A DNA stretch of 64,000 bases from Sphagnum compactum (taxonomy: Eukaryota; Bryophyta; Sphagnopsida; Sphagnales): positions 20,208,875 to 20,272,874 of the forward strand of contig OZ234495.1 in the NCBI GenBank assembly GCA_965153455.1. The letters are read 5' to 3'. A model generated the notes under the pieces. The model saw only the letters and a list, made by a program, of their open reading frames with translations, searched no databases and was not told the DNA's origin. How positions within the stretch are numbered: position 1 is the first letter of the stretch; every line of letters begins with the position of its first letter. Both the position numbers and the translations under genes were made by a program. This document shows, one piece after another, positions 1 to 13,200 of this stretch.

Positions 1-151
1 CTTCACCTACATCATGCAGGACCACTTTTGTATCTGACACACATACCTGGCATATTTCATCTGCCTGGAAATTCTCTTAACTTGTGCAAAAAATCCCAGT
101 CGTTTGGAGGATGATCTTGATCATCTAGTACAAGTGTATGCACATCATTTG
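1..151 (-). pseudogene. Decayed E+/DYW end of the adjacent PPR gene
   Basis: Read on the minus strand directly after the PPR stop codon, all three frames carry pieces of a PPR E+ extension and the start of a DYW domain: VHTLVLDDQDHPP in one frame, FAQVKRISRQMKYA in a second and SDTKVVLHDVGE in a third. The order is right for the family but the frames do not join, so this is ancestral coding sequence broken by at least three indels. It runs off the left edge, so whether the catalytic zinc-binding part of a DYW deaminase survives cannot be seen. Confidence 0.75.
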
Positions 152-2863
152 TCAATTCAATCCAATCCACATACGATCTGGCTGTTTCTTCATGCTGCTT
201 TCCTTTCTGTGCTGTTTAACATTTACACTGAGATCCCACTTGCCAGCAGCAGCATAAATGTTTGACAGCAGCACATAGCCTGCAGCATCTGCAGGGTCCA
301 AATCAACAACACGTTTTGCTATCCTTTCACCCATCTGTACATGGCCATGGATTTTGCAAGCACCAAGCAAGGTCTTCCACACATCCACATTTGGTTCAAA
401 GGGCATTGTATTGACAAAATCCTCAGCCTCCAGCAAACGGCCAGCACGGCCAAGAAGATCGACAATGCAAGCATAATTTTCCAGTGTTGCAGATATACAG
501 TAAACCGAGCCCATAGAATCAAAGTAGTGCAGACCTTCATCTGCTAGGCCTGCATGACTACAAGCTGACAGCAGACAGACAAAAGTGACATCATTGATCT
601 TGACGCCTTGTTGACACATCCATTCAAAATGTGCAAGAGCTTCATTACCAAGCCCATGCATGGCATACCCATGAAGCATAGCAGTCCAAGAGACCACATT
701 CCGTGAGGGCATCTGATAGAACACTCTCCAAGCATCCTCCATGCTCCCACATTTAGCATACATGTTAACAAGACTACTCTGCACAAAGATATTAGAGTCG
801 CAACCACGTTGAATGAGTTGTTCATGAACATGCCTGCCCTCTTCAAGCGCCAGTACACTGGCACATGCATTGAGGACAGCCACAAATGTGACAGGACCTG
901 GCTGTACACCTTCCTGTTGCATTTGTTGAAATAGTTCCAATGCATACTGCCCTTGCCCATGTTTCACATGGCCCAACAACATGGCACTCCAAGAGACCAC
1001 ATCACGTGAGGGCATCTTGTTAAACACTCTCCAAGCATCCTCCATGCTCCCACATTTGACATACATGTCAATAAGGCTATTCCCCACAAACACATCCAGC
1101 TCACAACCACTTTGAATGATCTTTTCATGAGCCTGCCTGCCCTCTTCAAGTGCCACTACACTTGCGCAAGCATTCAAGACCCCCACAAAAGTAATACCAT
1201 CTGGCTGCACACCTTCCTGTTGCATTTTTCTAAATAGTTCCAAGGCATTTTGCCCTTGCCCACATCTCACATATCCCGATATCATAGCATTCCAAGAGAC
1301 CACATGTGGTGAGGGCATTTTGCTGAACACTCTCCAAGCATCCTCCATGCTTCCACATTTAGCATACATGTCAATGAGGCTATTCTGCACAAATTCATTA
1401 GAGTCATAACCACATAAAATGATCTGTTCATGAGCATGCCTGCCCTCTTCTAGTGCCACTACACTGGCACATGCATTCAGGACCCCAGTGAAAGTGACAC
1501 AACTCGGTTGCACACCTTCATGTTGCATTTGTCGAAAGAGTTCCAATGCCTTGTGGCCTTGCCCACATTTTACATGTCCCAATATCATAACATTCCATGA
1601 GACCACATTCCGTAAGGGCATCTTGTTGAACACTCTCCAAGCATCCTCCAGGCTCCCACATTTGGCATACATGTCAACAAGGCTTGTCCCCACAAAGACA
1701 TTTGACTCACAACAGCTTTTAACAATCTGTTCATGCGCATGCCTGCCCTGTTCCAGTGCTCGTAGGCTAGCACAGGCATTGAGCACCGGAAGGAAAGTGA
1801 ATTTGTCTGGACTCATCCCTTGTTCTTGCATTTGCTTGAAAATCTCCATCACCTTCTCATATCTCCCAGCCTTGACATTTCTTGCAAGGCTTTGATTCCA
1901 CAAACATCTGTCCAATCGTAATGCGATGGCATCCATCTCCGCTTCCACCCACAAGGGTTTCTGTCGGTCATCAAGCCAAAGTACCTCATGTGTCTTCTTA
2001 TGCTTGAAATCTGGATACTTTGCATTCACCTACAATATGAAAGTCCTAAAATCAATCCTATCAGCTATGCATTCTTTACAGTTTCAGCCAGACCAGGCAG
2101 TGATCTTGACAAACAAAGAAAGAAGCCATATGTACTACTTGCATACCCCTCCACTGGAGAGAGAGAGAGGGAGACAGAGAAATTGCGACTACCAGAAAAC
2201 CAGAACTCATTTTTACCTTCTGCAGCCTACCATCCCACCACTGGGAGGGATCTGCAAAGAACTTGCGCCAAAGTCTCTCTTTCTGACCTGCAGGAAGGAA
2301 CTGGGTGGTTCAAACATACAAAACACCTCTTATGAGGGACTTTCTTTTTTTCCATCATAACACGGATCATCATCATCATCAGCATCTTCCACGTAAAAAA
2401 CACCACACTAAAAAGAAACATTCATATTTGGATGGATTACACACAAACCCAGCAAAACATTTTGTGTTTGGATATTGATCACACACACACAAAAAAAGAA
2501 AATTCAGCAACAAAAGGAAAAAAAAAAAGTCAGATCTCTCAGAGAGAATGCACAAGCAGACAGACAGATATATAGACAGCCAGTCTTGGCATTGGATTTT
2601 GCAGCACAAAAGCATTTGAAACAAACGAAACTTGGACAAACAAATCCCCTCCTCCTTCTCCTTCTCCTTCCCTAAGAAACTAACTACTGACCTGCTGCTG
2701 CAGAAGCAGTTGGTGCAAGAAGATCTCCTCCACTCCAAGAGAAGGTGGACGATGATAGAGCAGCACGGTGGCACACTGGAGCAGAACCTGTTGTCACATG
2801 CACTGGAACATTGTCCAAAACCTTCAGAGAAAAAAAAACTAGCTTCTTCTTGTGCACTGCCAT
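152..2863 (-). CDS. PDF-motif pentatricopeptide repeat (PLS-type) protein, DYW-less
   Basis: Three exons on the minus strand join in frame: 2863-2692, 2287-2217 and 2029-152 (about 706 residues). Exon 1 gives a Ser/Ala-rich leader, perhaps an organellar transit peptide; an earlier in-frame ATG lies at 2905. Exon 2 (LWRKFFADPSQWWD) and the start of exon 3 (YPDFKHKKTHEVLWL) form a PDF motif like that of organellar single-stranded DNA-binding (OSB) proteins. The third exon begins with GTG (valine) right after a TTGTAG acceptor, so it is not a start. The rest is about five near-identical 100-residue P-L-S PPR blocks followed by an E motif. PLS-type PPR proteins bind organellar RNA, usually for C-to-U editing; here the E+/DYW end is lost to a frameshift near 160-169, so editing would need a partner deaminase. 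A functional truncated protein and an early pseudogene are both possible. Confidence 0.85.
160..169 (-). other. 5-bp tandem duplication that breaks the PPR reading frame
   Basis: On the minus strand TGGAT occurs twice in a row where the E motif should run into E+. Reading past one copy restores the frame leading to the VHT...DDQDHP signature. The duplication shifts the frame and creates the TGA that now ends the protein. Confidence 0.7.
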
Positions 2864-3174
2864 GAGCACGAGGAAGCGAAAGCGCAACAACAAATAAACA
2901 AACAAACCAAGGAAGGAATCGCAGCGGCCGGCCTTTCAAAGGCGCTGTCGCCTTGAAGAACGACGATTCACCAGCATCGCAAACACGACAATAACAGTAG
3001 TAGCAGCAGCAGCTGCAACGATAACAACAAGAACGCAACATGAACCCTAGTTGAGGATGTATTTGCCTTCTCCGATCGATCGATAGATCGGCAAACAGTC
3101 TATGCTCGGGAATTGGCGACGATGGTGGGATTGGATGCGCGCGCACATCGTCGCGATTGAGATTCTTGTCGCAG
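2864..3174. promoter_or_regulatory. Shared upstream region of the PPR gene and TIC236
   Basis: This stretch separates the minus-strand PPR start (2863 or 2905) from a strong plus-strand splice donor CAG|GTAAGT at 3174/3175, which probably ends a TIC236 5' UTR exon. It should hold both transcription starts, making it a divergent promoter. Purine/pyrimidine runs and AGC repeats are present; a clear TATA box is not. A long minus-strand open frame across here has low-complexity Cys/Ser-rich composition and is not taken as coding. Confidence 0.5.
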
Positions 3175-4062
3175 GTAAGTATTACGGTCACGAATCTCTG
3201 GATCGTGGCACCAAAACGAAACCCTAGCTAGCTAGGGTAATCGGAAATCAGCCTGCTGCACTCGAAGAGCGCGAAGGGAAGGGGAAGGGAACGGAAAAGG
3301 AAAGAAAGGAACGAATGGGTTCACGGATCTGACGATGGGAAGGAATGGTCTCGTGAGAATCGAGCAATCAAGGTGTTGGTGGGAATAAAATTTCGCCTTT
3401 GTGGTTGTGGGTTGGGAAGAAGAATGTGTTTGGTTTTGGAGGTTTGCGACATAAGAAGGAAGAATGAGATTAAGGCTTTTGTTTAGCAGCAGCAGCAGCA
3501 GCAGGAGGAAGAGGAGGAGGAGGAGGAGCAGGAACTTGCAGGAGGAAGAGGAGCTTGCAGTAGTAGCAGCAGCAGCAAACAGGGGACTTTAGGTTTCATG
3601 TGAGTGAAATGGAACACACTTTGTGTTTGCAACAACAACAACAAACAACATCTGTAAGGTGTTTGATGATTCTTCAGCATGCAATTGTGGGGAGGGTTTA
3701 GGATTGCTTTATTGATTTTCGATGTCGTCTTTTCCACTCACTCAAATTCATGAAGTCACTCAGTCTCTAGAGCATTTGGGTCGCCAACAAAACCACCCCG
3801 CTTCCACAAGCTCATGCAGACCTTGAGCCAAGAAAGAAAGGAAAAAAAGGTGGAACAGAAGAGTGTCTTCTGTGATTTTTGAGAGAAGTGGGTCTTTCAA
3901 TTCAGCAAGTAGACACAAACTTTGGCTTTGAAGAGACCAGAAAAGCAATCCTTGCTGCGGAAAGAAAGAATGACAGTGGGAGGAGACTATCTGTGAGAGC
4001 AAAGTCAACGAAAGAGGTCTTTCTGAACACAGAAAGTGCTCTCTCTTTTTGCTCTCTTGCAG
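3175..4062 (+). other. Probable 5' UTR intron of TIC236
   Basis: It begins with GTAAGT after CAG and may end at the pyrimidine-rich CTCTCTTGCAG before 4063. Within it lie a telo-box-like AAACCCTAG at 3219-3227 inside a 16-bp palindrome (3222-3237) and an AGC/GGA repeat tract at about 3484-3570. No coding sequence is supported. The acceptor choice is uncertain. Confidence 0.4.
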
Positions 4063-4222
4063 TTGCCAAAACATTTGACTCCTTTTGCATGGAAACAGAT
4101 TCAAAGATCTAATGCCATCAAGATGAGTAGTCCAAGCCTTCAGCAGCCATGGTGATGATGGTGGGAGGGAATTAGGGTTGATTAGGGTTTAGAGGGGAAC
4201 AGAGTGGCCATTACCATGCAGG
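4063..4222 (+). promoter_or_regulatory. TIC236 5' leader with telo-box motif
   Basis: The leader contains TTAGGGTTTAG at 4182-4192, a telo-box-like element common near plant transcription starts. An ATG at 4216 is out of frame with the main start at 4223 and overlaps it, so it could act as a small upstream open frame that lowers translation. Confidence 0.4.
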
Positions 4223-7200
4223 ATGCCAGCAACAATTACTGTCGGGGGCAGCAGGAGCAGCAGCAGCATAAGCTTGGGTCTTCCAACCAACTTGCTGGAG
4301 TCACGCCATCTCGATCCTGCAAATTTCTACAAACAGTTTCTTGGGGACACACGATCCATAGCATTTCGTAGGCAGCAGCAACCAAGGGGACTGACTCCAC
4401 CACCATCATTGCCAGAGGAGAAGAGGAAGAAGAAGAGATTTGTGGGTAATGAACCCACTGTGTTTTCACCTCTGCCAAACTGGCTCCCTTTGTACAGTTT
4501 CCAACCTCAAAGCCGCAACACATTCTCCAGTCTGCTTGATTCTGGGAGCAAATGGTGGCGGAAGAAGAAGAAGACGACTCCTCATCACCAGATTCCAAGA
4601 GAGCATTTCAACGCAAGTTTTTTGTCACCCCATTTGTTAAACCAACAAAACCGAGGAAGGTTCTTCAAGGCAGGGGCATGGATTGCTTTACTGCTGCTGA
4701 TGGGTGGAAGTGCTCGTTATGGGCAAGCAAAAGCTCGAGCTTATATGGAGGAAAAACTGTTGCCTCCATTGGCGAGCATTGTGGGTTCATATCTAGGTCG
4801 CGAAGTGGAGCTGGGGAATATTCAAAGGCTCTCTCCGCTATCCTTAACACTTGGGCCGAGCTCTGTTGGCCCACATGCAGAAGAATTCTCATGTGGAGAG
4901 CTTCCAGGGATAGAGATCCGTGTGCGTCCCCTGGTAAGTTTGCAAAGGGGTCAAGTGGTTATCAATGCTGTTGTGATGAATCCGCATGTGCTTGTTGCTC
5001 AAAAGGAGGATTGGTCATGGCTAGGGATTCCCACTCCCTCTGAGAAGAAGTTCTTGCACCAGAGCTCAGAGCCTGGTCTTGACGAGCGGACCAAGCTCCG
5101 GCGAGTTTCACGGGAGGAAATGGGTGCTAGTTTGTTGCAAGAAAGGGATGTGGCTGCACGTTCTGCTGCTAGATCTGGTTATGTGATGGGTGGTGGTGTT
5201 GATGTTGGATCCAAGCTTGATAAGAGTTCTGGGAGCAGTGGAACCTTGAAGTGCATTGCAGAAGGTGAGTTGGAGGGTGAGGAAGAACAACAGGTCAGTC
5301 AAGCAATGAGAGGGATGGAGAAAGATGCAATTGTAAGTGGTGAGCAAGAAACATTCCATCCAGGGCTCGAGGATGACGAACTGGAAGAGGAACCCACATT
5401 GGTAATGGAGGTGAAAAGCTCAGTATTGAAAGCAAAGAACTGGACAGAGACAAGGGTGTTGAGACCTGTGAGACGCAAGTTGCTACGAATATGGTCTACC
5501 AAGCAACCTCCAATTCTGACAAAAGCCGAGTATCAGAACCGAAACCTCCAGCACAGTGCCCTTGCTGCCAGGACAATGTTTGAAAAGCTTGAGAGAGAAA
5601 GGTGGCAAAAATCAGGTCTGGTAGTTCACAGCGGTCAGGAGGCCACCCCAAGTGGAAGCATGTCAAGAACTGCAACCACCAAAGAAGAAGACCTGCAAAG
5701 ATTATCAGAAGTGTCTTCTGGAAGAGAGAAGGAGAAAGGCCACAGTGATGATTCAACAACAGTTGGTGCTAAAACCATCAAACAAGGGTCAAAGGTCCAA
5801 ACTGCTGGGCCAAAGGCATCGACTCTGATGGAAGTGAATGGTATCAGGGTTAGCCAATTTGATGATCTATGGGGAAATCTTTCTTCAGAAACAGAGGTGG
5901 TTGGTCAGGGTCTGAGGAGACGTGCGAAGGCGATAATTAGGAGGCTTGTAAGACTGGCTAAGAGACGAGTTGAGGTCTCTCAAGCTGAGGGCTGGACTCC
6001 CATCGCTCTTGAATCAGTGTATTTCAAGGATGGCACCTTCACACTCTTGGCCTATGGTGATCAAGAGGCCAGGTATGTGGTTGCCACTAGATTTTGTAAG
6101 ATGACCATAACATTCAGGAAGACCCAAGTTACAGTGTTGAGCTAGACTCTTGGAACCAACTGAGATTCCCAACTGAGACTCAGTACTACTGGATCCGGGC
6201 TGAAGAAAATGCTTGTGGGCAACAAAAGCCACCCATATTTATGACCCTCCTGCTTACGTCAGTCAATTAGAACTTCTATGCTTCTAACAAAAGCTCTGAA
6301 TATATATATTGTTTGAATTCATCATTGCAGGGTAATGGAGAGGGTGAATGGATTTGTGAAGCTGAGGAATAACCATCAACAAATCCTGGTGCATGTGACG
6401 GGAAAGCCCAAGGGATGGCGGAGCAGAGTTTCAGAAGGGGGTGGCCGGCTTTTTGTGAAAGTGGCAGTCGATCTTGCAAAGCAATCATGGGATGTGAAAG
6501 TCAAGGGCTATGATTTATTTGCTCCGGTCAGTTGGTCCTCTGGACTCTACATTCCTTGCTCTCTCTGTGTGTGCTGCCTAGTGTCCTACTGTTTACTACC
6601 TGTTGTCTAGAGACACTTATGCTTCTCGATGATGCATATCTTGAGTAATCTTTCAATGTTGGATTTTTTTTTTCCTTGGGATCACTTGTGAGGTTGGTAT
6701 GATTAGCTTGCAAAGAAGTTAGGATTGATAACAAACCAGCTGAAGAAGAGCTGTTTGGTTCTCCATTTTTTTCCCTTCTTCAGTGTTGGGTGCTAGCCAG
6801 AATCATGGCTGAGTCTTCCTTTTGCTTCAGAACTGGTTACAGAAACTCAGTACGCCTGCTGGTGCTCACTCTGGCCCTATACCCACAGTATGAAGAAGAG
6901 CTGTTTGGGTCTTTGTTTTTCCCCTTCTTTGAGATTTCTCAATCCTCAGGAGAGTTATTTGTTCTTGTCTTGCAGCTTATCGAAAGGCTGCTGGAGCTTC
7001 CTCTGGAGTGGTCAAATGGTCGGGCTTTTGGAGAGGTTCTATCTTCCTGATGGCAACCTTTTGTCCTGAGAACATGTTTAGACTTCCATATTGAGTTTTT
7101 GGGTTTTTGAATGAAACTTCAGGGTGCATGAATTGTAGACTTCTGTTTGAAAACAGTCCAGATTTTAGGTTAGAGGAGTTTGTAAAAGACCATTTTCAGC

Positions 7201-10200
7201 ATTTTTTTTAAAATTGAAGAAAGACGTAAAAGGATTGGCCAAACTGCTGCAGGTGGATATCTGGATGACAAAGGAAGATACTTTCCCACATTTTGGAGGA
7301 CGTGTGGATGTCAAGGGACTTGACTTCCGAATTATGGATGCACCGTCCTCCTTTAAGGTTCCTGCCATGTGAATGAGGACTCTATTCCTCCCCCGCCCCG
7401 TAAACATAACATTTACCAATCCATGACTTGCCCATTTGTTTAACATCTGGTGAAATGGTGCCGCTAGAAATAGTGTGCTTATACAAGCTAATGGGAGAAT
7501 CCATAGGATCAATGTAAATGCTTACATTCTGGAATTTCATAATATTGCCCACTTTGTAATAAGTTGCATTTGGAGATCCAGTAGTAGTCTGTCAGTAATT
7601 TTTTATTGTTTATTTATTTATTTATTTTTCATGTGAAGATATGTTAACTGTGCCCGTGGCAATAATGCAGGGTGTGAATGGCACTTTGTTCTTCCAAGGG
7701 CAGCGTTTGTTTTTCCACAACGCTACAGGCTACTATGGTGCCATTCCCTTGAACGTTTCTGGAGATATTGATCTCAACCCAGAAGATGGCGAATACCGTC
7801 TAAGTTGCCAGGTTGCTCCTGAAGCTCTTTGGAAGTTGATTATAGGAGTGCAGCAGATTGAGCATGTCAATGTACATATGATTGCTATAAACTTCATTAA
7901 ACCCTGTGCCCCACAAACTGAACACTGATTCCGTACATATCTGTGACAGATTTCCAGATTCTCCTTGTCCCATCTAATCTGCAAATGATGCCCATTGTGA
8001 CAGAGGTAGAAAGGTTCGAAATCTTTAAAGCATTACTGATCGGGGGAAGAGTGATGGGTTTTGAGATACAGGTTTCAGGTGTAGAATGCAATTCCTTAAT
8101 GAGAAGCCTGGGGGCGCTGGCCCCACCATTACCTGTGAGCTCCTACTTTAATCTCTTATGGGCTGTGAGTTGTTTTGTCCATCCTTTTACCATGTTGGGT
8201 ACATAGACTGAGAACCAAGGATAAATGTTTAGTGCTGCTGCTGCTGTCGCTGCTTTAATGCTCTTCTGTCAAGGATGAAATCTGCTAGAAATCTCGGGAG
8301 TCTGGTACTTATGGACTTGACTCTGGTTTAGTAATCAGGATGTTGAATGCAGCTTGCAGGGTCACTGAAGGGAGTGGTTTATTGTCGGGGTCCATTGGAT
8401 TGTCCCATATTTGAAGGCAGCATTGAAACAACGGGCAAGAATATGTCATTAACTTATGACACACAGCCATCAGCAGCAGTTGATGCTATCCAGAAAAACA
8501 CAGAGAAGGGGGCTGTTGCTGCCTATGATCATGTACCTTTCACATCTGCATCAGCAAGTTTCACTTTCAATTCTGATAACTGTGTGAGTTTTTCCATCCT
8601 TCCAACCTGGATAAGTGCTCTTCCTGAAAAACAATTTATGGTACCCATGTGAGGGGAGCTAAGCCACAGAATGTCTTGTGATGCCCTTGGCAGATGGCAG
8701 ATTTGTATGGGCTTCGAGCTGTTCCAGTGGGTGGGGGTGAAATTCGTGGAGCAGGCAATTTGTGGATATGTCCAGAGGTATATCTTCCTGAAGCATCACA
8801 CTGCATATGCCTGTGGCATGTTGAGGAGTGGCTATTCTATTGCCTACTACCATTTTCTGTATTTCTCTTCATGGGTGGCAGTGCTGAACTTTGCTTCCGA
8901 TTTTCCAGGGGGAGATAGATCCAACTGCTGTGAATGTGGACTGCTCTGGTCAAGTATTAGGAGATGCCATTGCAAGTTTCTATGCTCCAGCAGGCATTGA
9001 GGTTCCACCTTCAAGCTTTGGCATCACACAACTGGAGGCCAAAATTCGGGGCGCTATACTCATGCCGTAATGCTCACTTGCAAAGTTTCTGTTTTCCCTT
9101 TTTACTCTGGATTGAATTTAAAGTTAGGAGCAGTAGGTCTTTATTGACTTCTTTTCAAAAGCCCTGAGCTTATGCTGAGGAAAATCTTCATGTGACAGAG
9201 TCTTTGACATAAAATGGGCAACTCCAGAGGCTCAAGGTGCAATGTATGATGGTCATGGCAACATTCACATATCCCGTGAAGCCATTGTTTTGAACTCCTC
9301 AGCTTTCACATTCGAGCTTTGGACCAAAATCCACACGTCATACCCACCTATCAATCCAAACCGCAAACGTTCGTTTGAATTCAAGCCTGCTGCTCCTCCC
9401 AAAATTGAAGGCCTGGATGTTGATTGCCGACTGAATGGATTTGACATCATGGGTTTGACCCCTTTGAGTATTGAGGCTTCATCTCCCTCCCCTCATGCCA
9501 TGCGTATGAAGGTGTTTGGAAAATTGAAGTTCAATGGACGAGTTCCTCACATGTCTTCAAATAATCCCAGAATGGAAGGAAGTCAGGAGAAGGGCATTCC
9601 GGGAATGGTTGGGGACGTGTCTCTTGTAGGCTTGAAGCTGAACCAGTTTCTTTTTGCTCCACACTTGACTGGGTCTTTGGATATCTCGCCTTCCTCATTG
9701 AAGGTAAGAGAGAGATGGGTGTTGTCATTGTGGCTGTTTGCTCAAGCTGAATTGAATTGAAGCTTGTTGTGTTCTACTCCAAAGATGCTTGACCCTTCTT
9801 ACTCTGGATAATCGGTTGTGACAGCTTCATGCATCTGGGAGGGCAGACGAGCACCTACACATTCATGTGACTGATCCTGCACAAAATGGGGTGGGAGTCT
9901 CTTTGGGAGGGCAAGGGTCATCATCATCATCTGCAATCTTAAACAAAGGATTCAACAAGGAAGCATCGTTTTCACTACAGAGGGGTCAGCTTCTGATGGA
10001 TGTACACTATCAACCAGGTCACTCTGCAAAACTTGAGGTGATTTTTTCCCTGAGACTTTCTTCCTAGTGCCATGGATGGTCACATTGAAACTTTCTGACC
10101 CAGGAATGTTTGTTCTCAATTCTCTGTTGTCAACTTGTACCACCAAGCTTCTGAGGTTCTTCCCAAAGTTGGCTTCATCAATCATCTGGGAGTACCATTT

Positions 10201-13200
10201 TGTTTGACTTGACAGTCTGTCTATGTCTGTGGTATGGGCTACAGATCCGAAACTTGCAGCTTGATGAGCTGGAGTTGGGCTCTCTTCGAGGTGCCATTCC
10301 AAAGGTAACATCATCCAGACCTTACCCGATGCATGTAACTGAGTCTCCCAGGCACTAGGCTCAGCAGACAGAAGGGATTTTTTGAGGATCAAATCTACTC
10401 TATCTATCAGGAATCACCAATTTCTGTGTGGTGAAAATGCAGGCAGATCTGACATTAAATTTACTGAGGAGAAGAGGGCAAGGGAGCCTTTCTGTGAAGC
10501 AGCCACGCTTCAGTGGCCTGCAGGGTAAATCTCTGGATTTGGCAGCTCGCTGGTCTGGGGATGTGGTATGTCTCTTTTTTCCTGCCCTCTGGACCCAGTC
10601 TTTTGCAGAAATGTTAGAGCATTTTACATGTATAATCACCAATTCAGTTACTATCACAATGGTAACATGTTTTTGTTCTTGAAGGTGACACTGGAAAAAT
10701 CGGTGCTGGAGCAAGCCAACAGTCAATATGAGGTGCAAGGAGAGTACATATTACGAGGGCAGCGAGCAGGAGAAAAAGAGAGGGACGAGGAGGTGATGTG
10801 GGAGAGGGCTATGGCTGGACAGCTTGGCACCTTTATTACTTCCATGGGCCGATGGCGCTTACGCCTGGATGTGCCCCATGCTGAAGTTTCTGAGATGTTA
10901 CCAGTGGCACGATTATTATCTAGAAGTAGTGATCCTGCTGTTGTGTCTCGATCCAAGGTATAACTACTTTTTTTTACTGATGGGCACAGCGTAACAAACC
11001 CTTCTTTTGGCTCTCAGTAATTTCTTCAGTTGCTGATGATCATGATTGGCTTGATGCTGAATTGTTTTGTTTCAGTTCTGGGTTTTTTTTCCTCTGCTCT
11101 TTTGACATTTCCTCTTTTTTCCAGTCTGATGCTGGGGGGCTATTGGGTTGTTTTGTTTTGACAGGAGCTTTTTCTACAAGGAGTGCAGACTGCAGGTTTT
11201 TCTGCAGAAAACCTGAAAGAGCTACTGGAGGTATGTATGTATGTATGCTTTGGACAATATGATGAATCTCAGAATTCTTTGCTCCAGAAGTGTTGCAAGT
11301 TAATGCATTTCACACTCTCCATAGGTTCTATGGCACCTCAAATATACCCAATTGCTTCCAGCAAATTCAGACCATTAGAAGCTGATTGTGGAGCACAAAG
11401 CACTCTGTATCAGTCCTATGCATGATTTGTGGAATAATAAGCAAAGCTAGGGAGCAGTTACTTTCTTGATGTGCTTTGTTTGACAAGGTGAGAATGGTAA
11501 TGGTGGACAGTATATAAGGAGGAGTAAGGAAGGCAGTACATCTGATGAGGGCTCTCCTGAGTCCATTCCTTTGCCAGGCTTGGCAGAGCTCAAAGGGCAG
11601 TGGCATGGAACACTTGAAGCCACTGGTGGTGGGAAGGGGGACACTGCGGTCTCTCTCTCAACTTGTGTGATGGAGAACTTGCATTTGTCTTCATGTTTTT
11701 GTCCTTTGTCACATTATGAACTTATTGTTGGTTCTTGTCAGTCTCTCTCAACATTTGGTCTTGTTTGTTTCTACTCTTTGCACCATCCATACTTGTGTGA
11801 GTTTCTCTTTAGAACATAGTGTCAAAATTTGGAATTCTGGCATGGGGCAGGCGGACTTTGATCTCCAGGGCAATAATTGGGAATGGGGAGCTTACAGAAC
11901 CCAGCGCGTCATTGCTGTTGGTGACTACACAAACAATGATGGTCTCCGCATAGAGAAATTCTTCATCCAGAAAGATACAGCGACACTCCATGCAGATGGA
12001 ACTCTGCTCGGCCAAAAACCAAGCCTACATTTTGCAGTGCTAAATTTTCCTGTCAGTCTTGTTCCCCCTCTTTTTCATGCCATTCAGTCATCAACCCCTG
12101 AACCCCTTCCATCACCATCACCACCAACTCCTATCCGGGGGACCCTCTACATGGAGGGGGACCTGCGGGGTCACATGATCAAACCACAGTGCGATGTTCA
12201 AATACGGCTTTTAGATGGTGCGATTGGAGGCGTCAGTTTGGGCCGAGCTGAGGTAGCTGCATCCATTACGTCGGCTAATCGGCTGGCTTTCAATGCAGTC
12301 TTTGAGCCTGCTGCACATAATGGTCATGTGCGGTTTCGTGGGAGCCTACCAATGGGCCCAGGGGGAGCCCTTGAGAAATTGGAGGAAGATCTTGAGGAAG
12401 ATCAGGTGTGGGATAGGGAAAAGCATCGTCGAACTCGTGGTCGGGGTCGGGAGAAAAACTGGGACAAGGAGGGTGATGATGCGGATGAGAAAACTGGGGA
12501 TGTTTCAGAAAAAACTGGAATAGAGGAGGGTTGGGAGATCAGGTTAGCTGAAAGCCTCAAGGTTTTGGATGGTGATTTCCTTGATTCAAGTTCTGTTCAA
12601 ATAGATGCAGCAGTTAAGGATGGGGGCATGATGCTGCTTACAGCTGTTTCACCAGGTCTTTGTTGGCTTCAGGGCAACGCTGACGTAACACTGCAGGTAC
12701 TCTTAAGAAACTAAAGGTGGTGGTAAACTTGCTCTAGGCTGTAACCCTAAATTTGAGAGCTTTACCATTCGAGAGCTTTCTCATTGTGCAAGTGGTGAAA
12801 TTCTGCAGGTAAGGGGAACAGTGCAGCAGCCCATTGCAGATGGTGTGGCGGATTTTCACAAAGTGTCAATTTCTTCACCAGTACTACCAAGGCCTCTCTC
12901 AAATCTTGGTGGCACTATCCGTGTGAAGAATAATCAGCTTTGTGTGGAGGGTTTGGAAGGGAGGGTAGGCCGACGGGGCCATCTTGAAGTTAGAGGCCAG
13001 TTACCCATCAAAGCAAATGAAGCCTACACCAATGGAGAGGCTATCGAAATCAAGGCTCAGTCCTTGGAAGTGCGAGCCAGACATACATTTAGGTAAATCA
13101 TTCAATGACTTTTTTTGATTTTGTCAATTGGTCATTGGTATGATCTTGAGGCCAGTCTTGAAGAATGGCAAGATAAATTCCTTATGCCTGAATGAAGTAA

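Noticed and set aside
2379-3191. 270-codon minus-strand open frame
   Set aside because: Composition is Cys/Ser/Phe-rich low complexity from repeat tracts. It overlaps PPR exon 1 in another frame and has no family resemblance.
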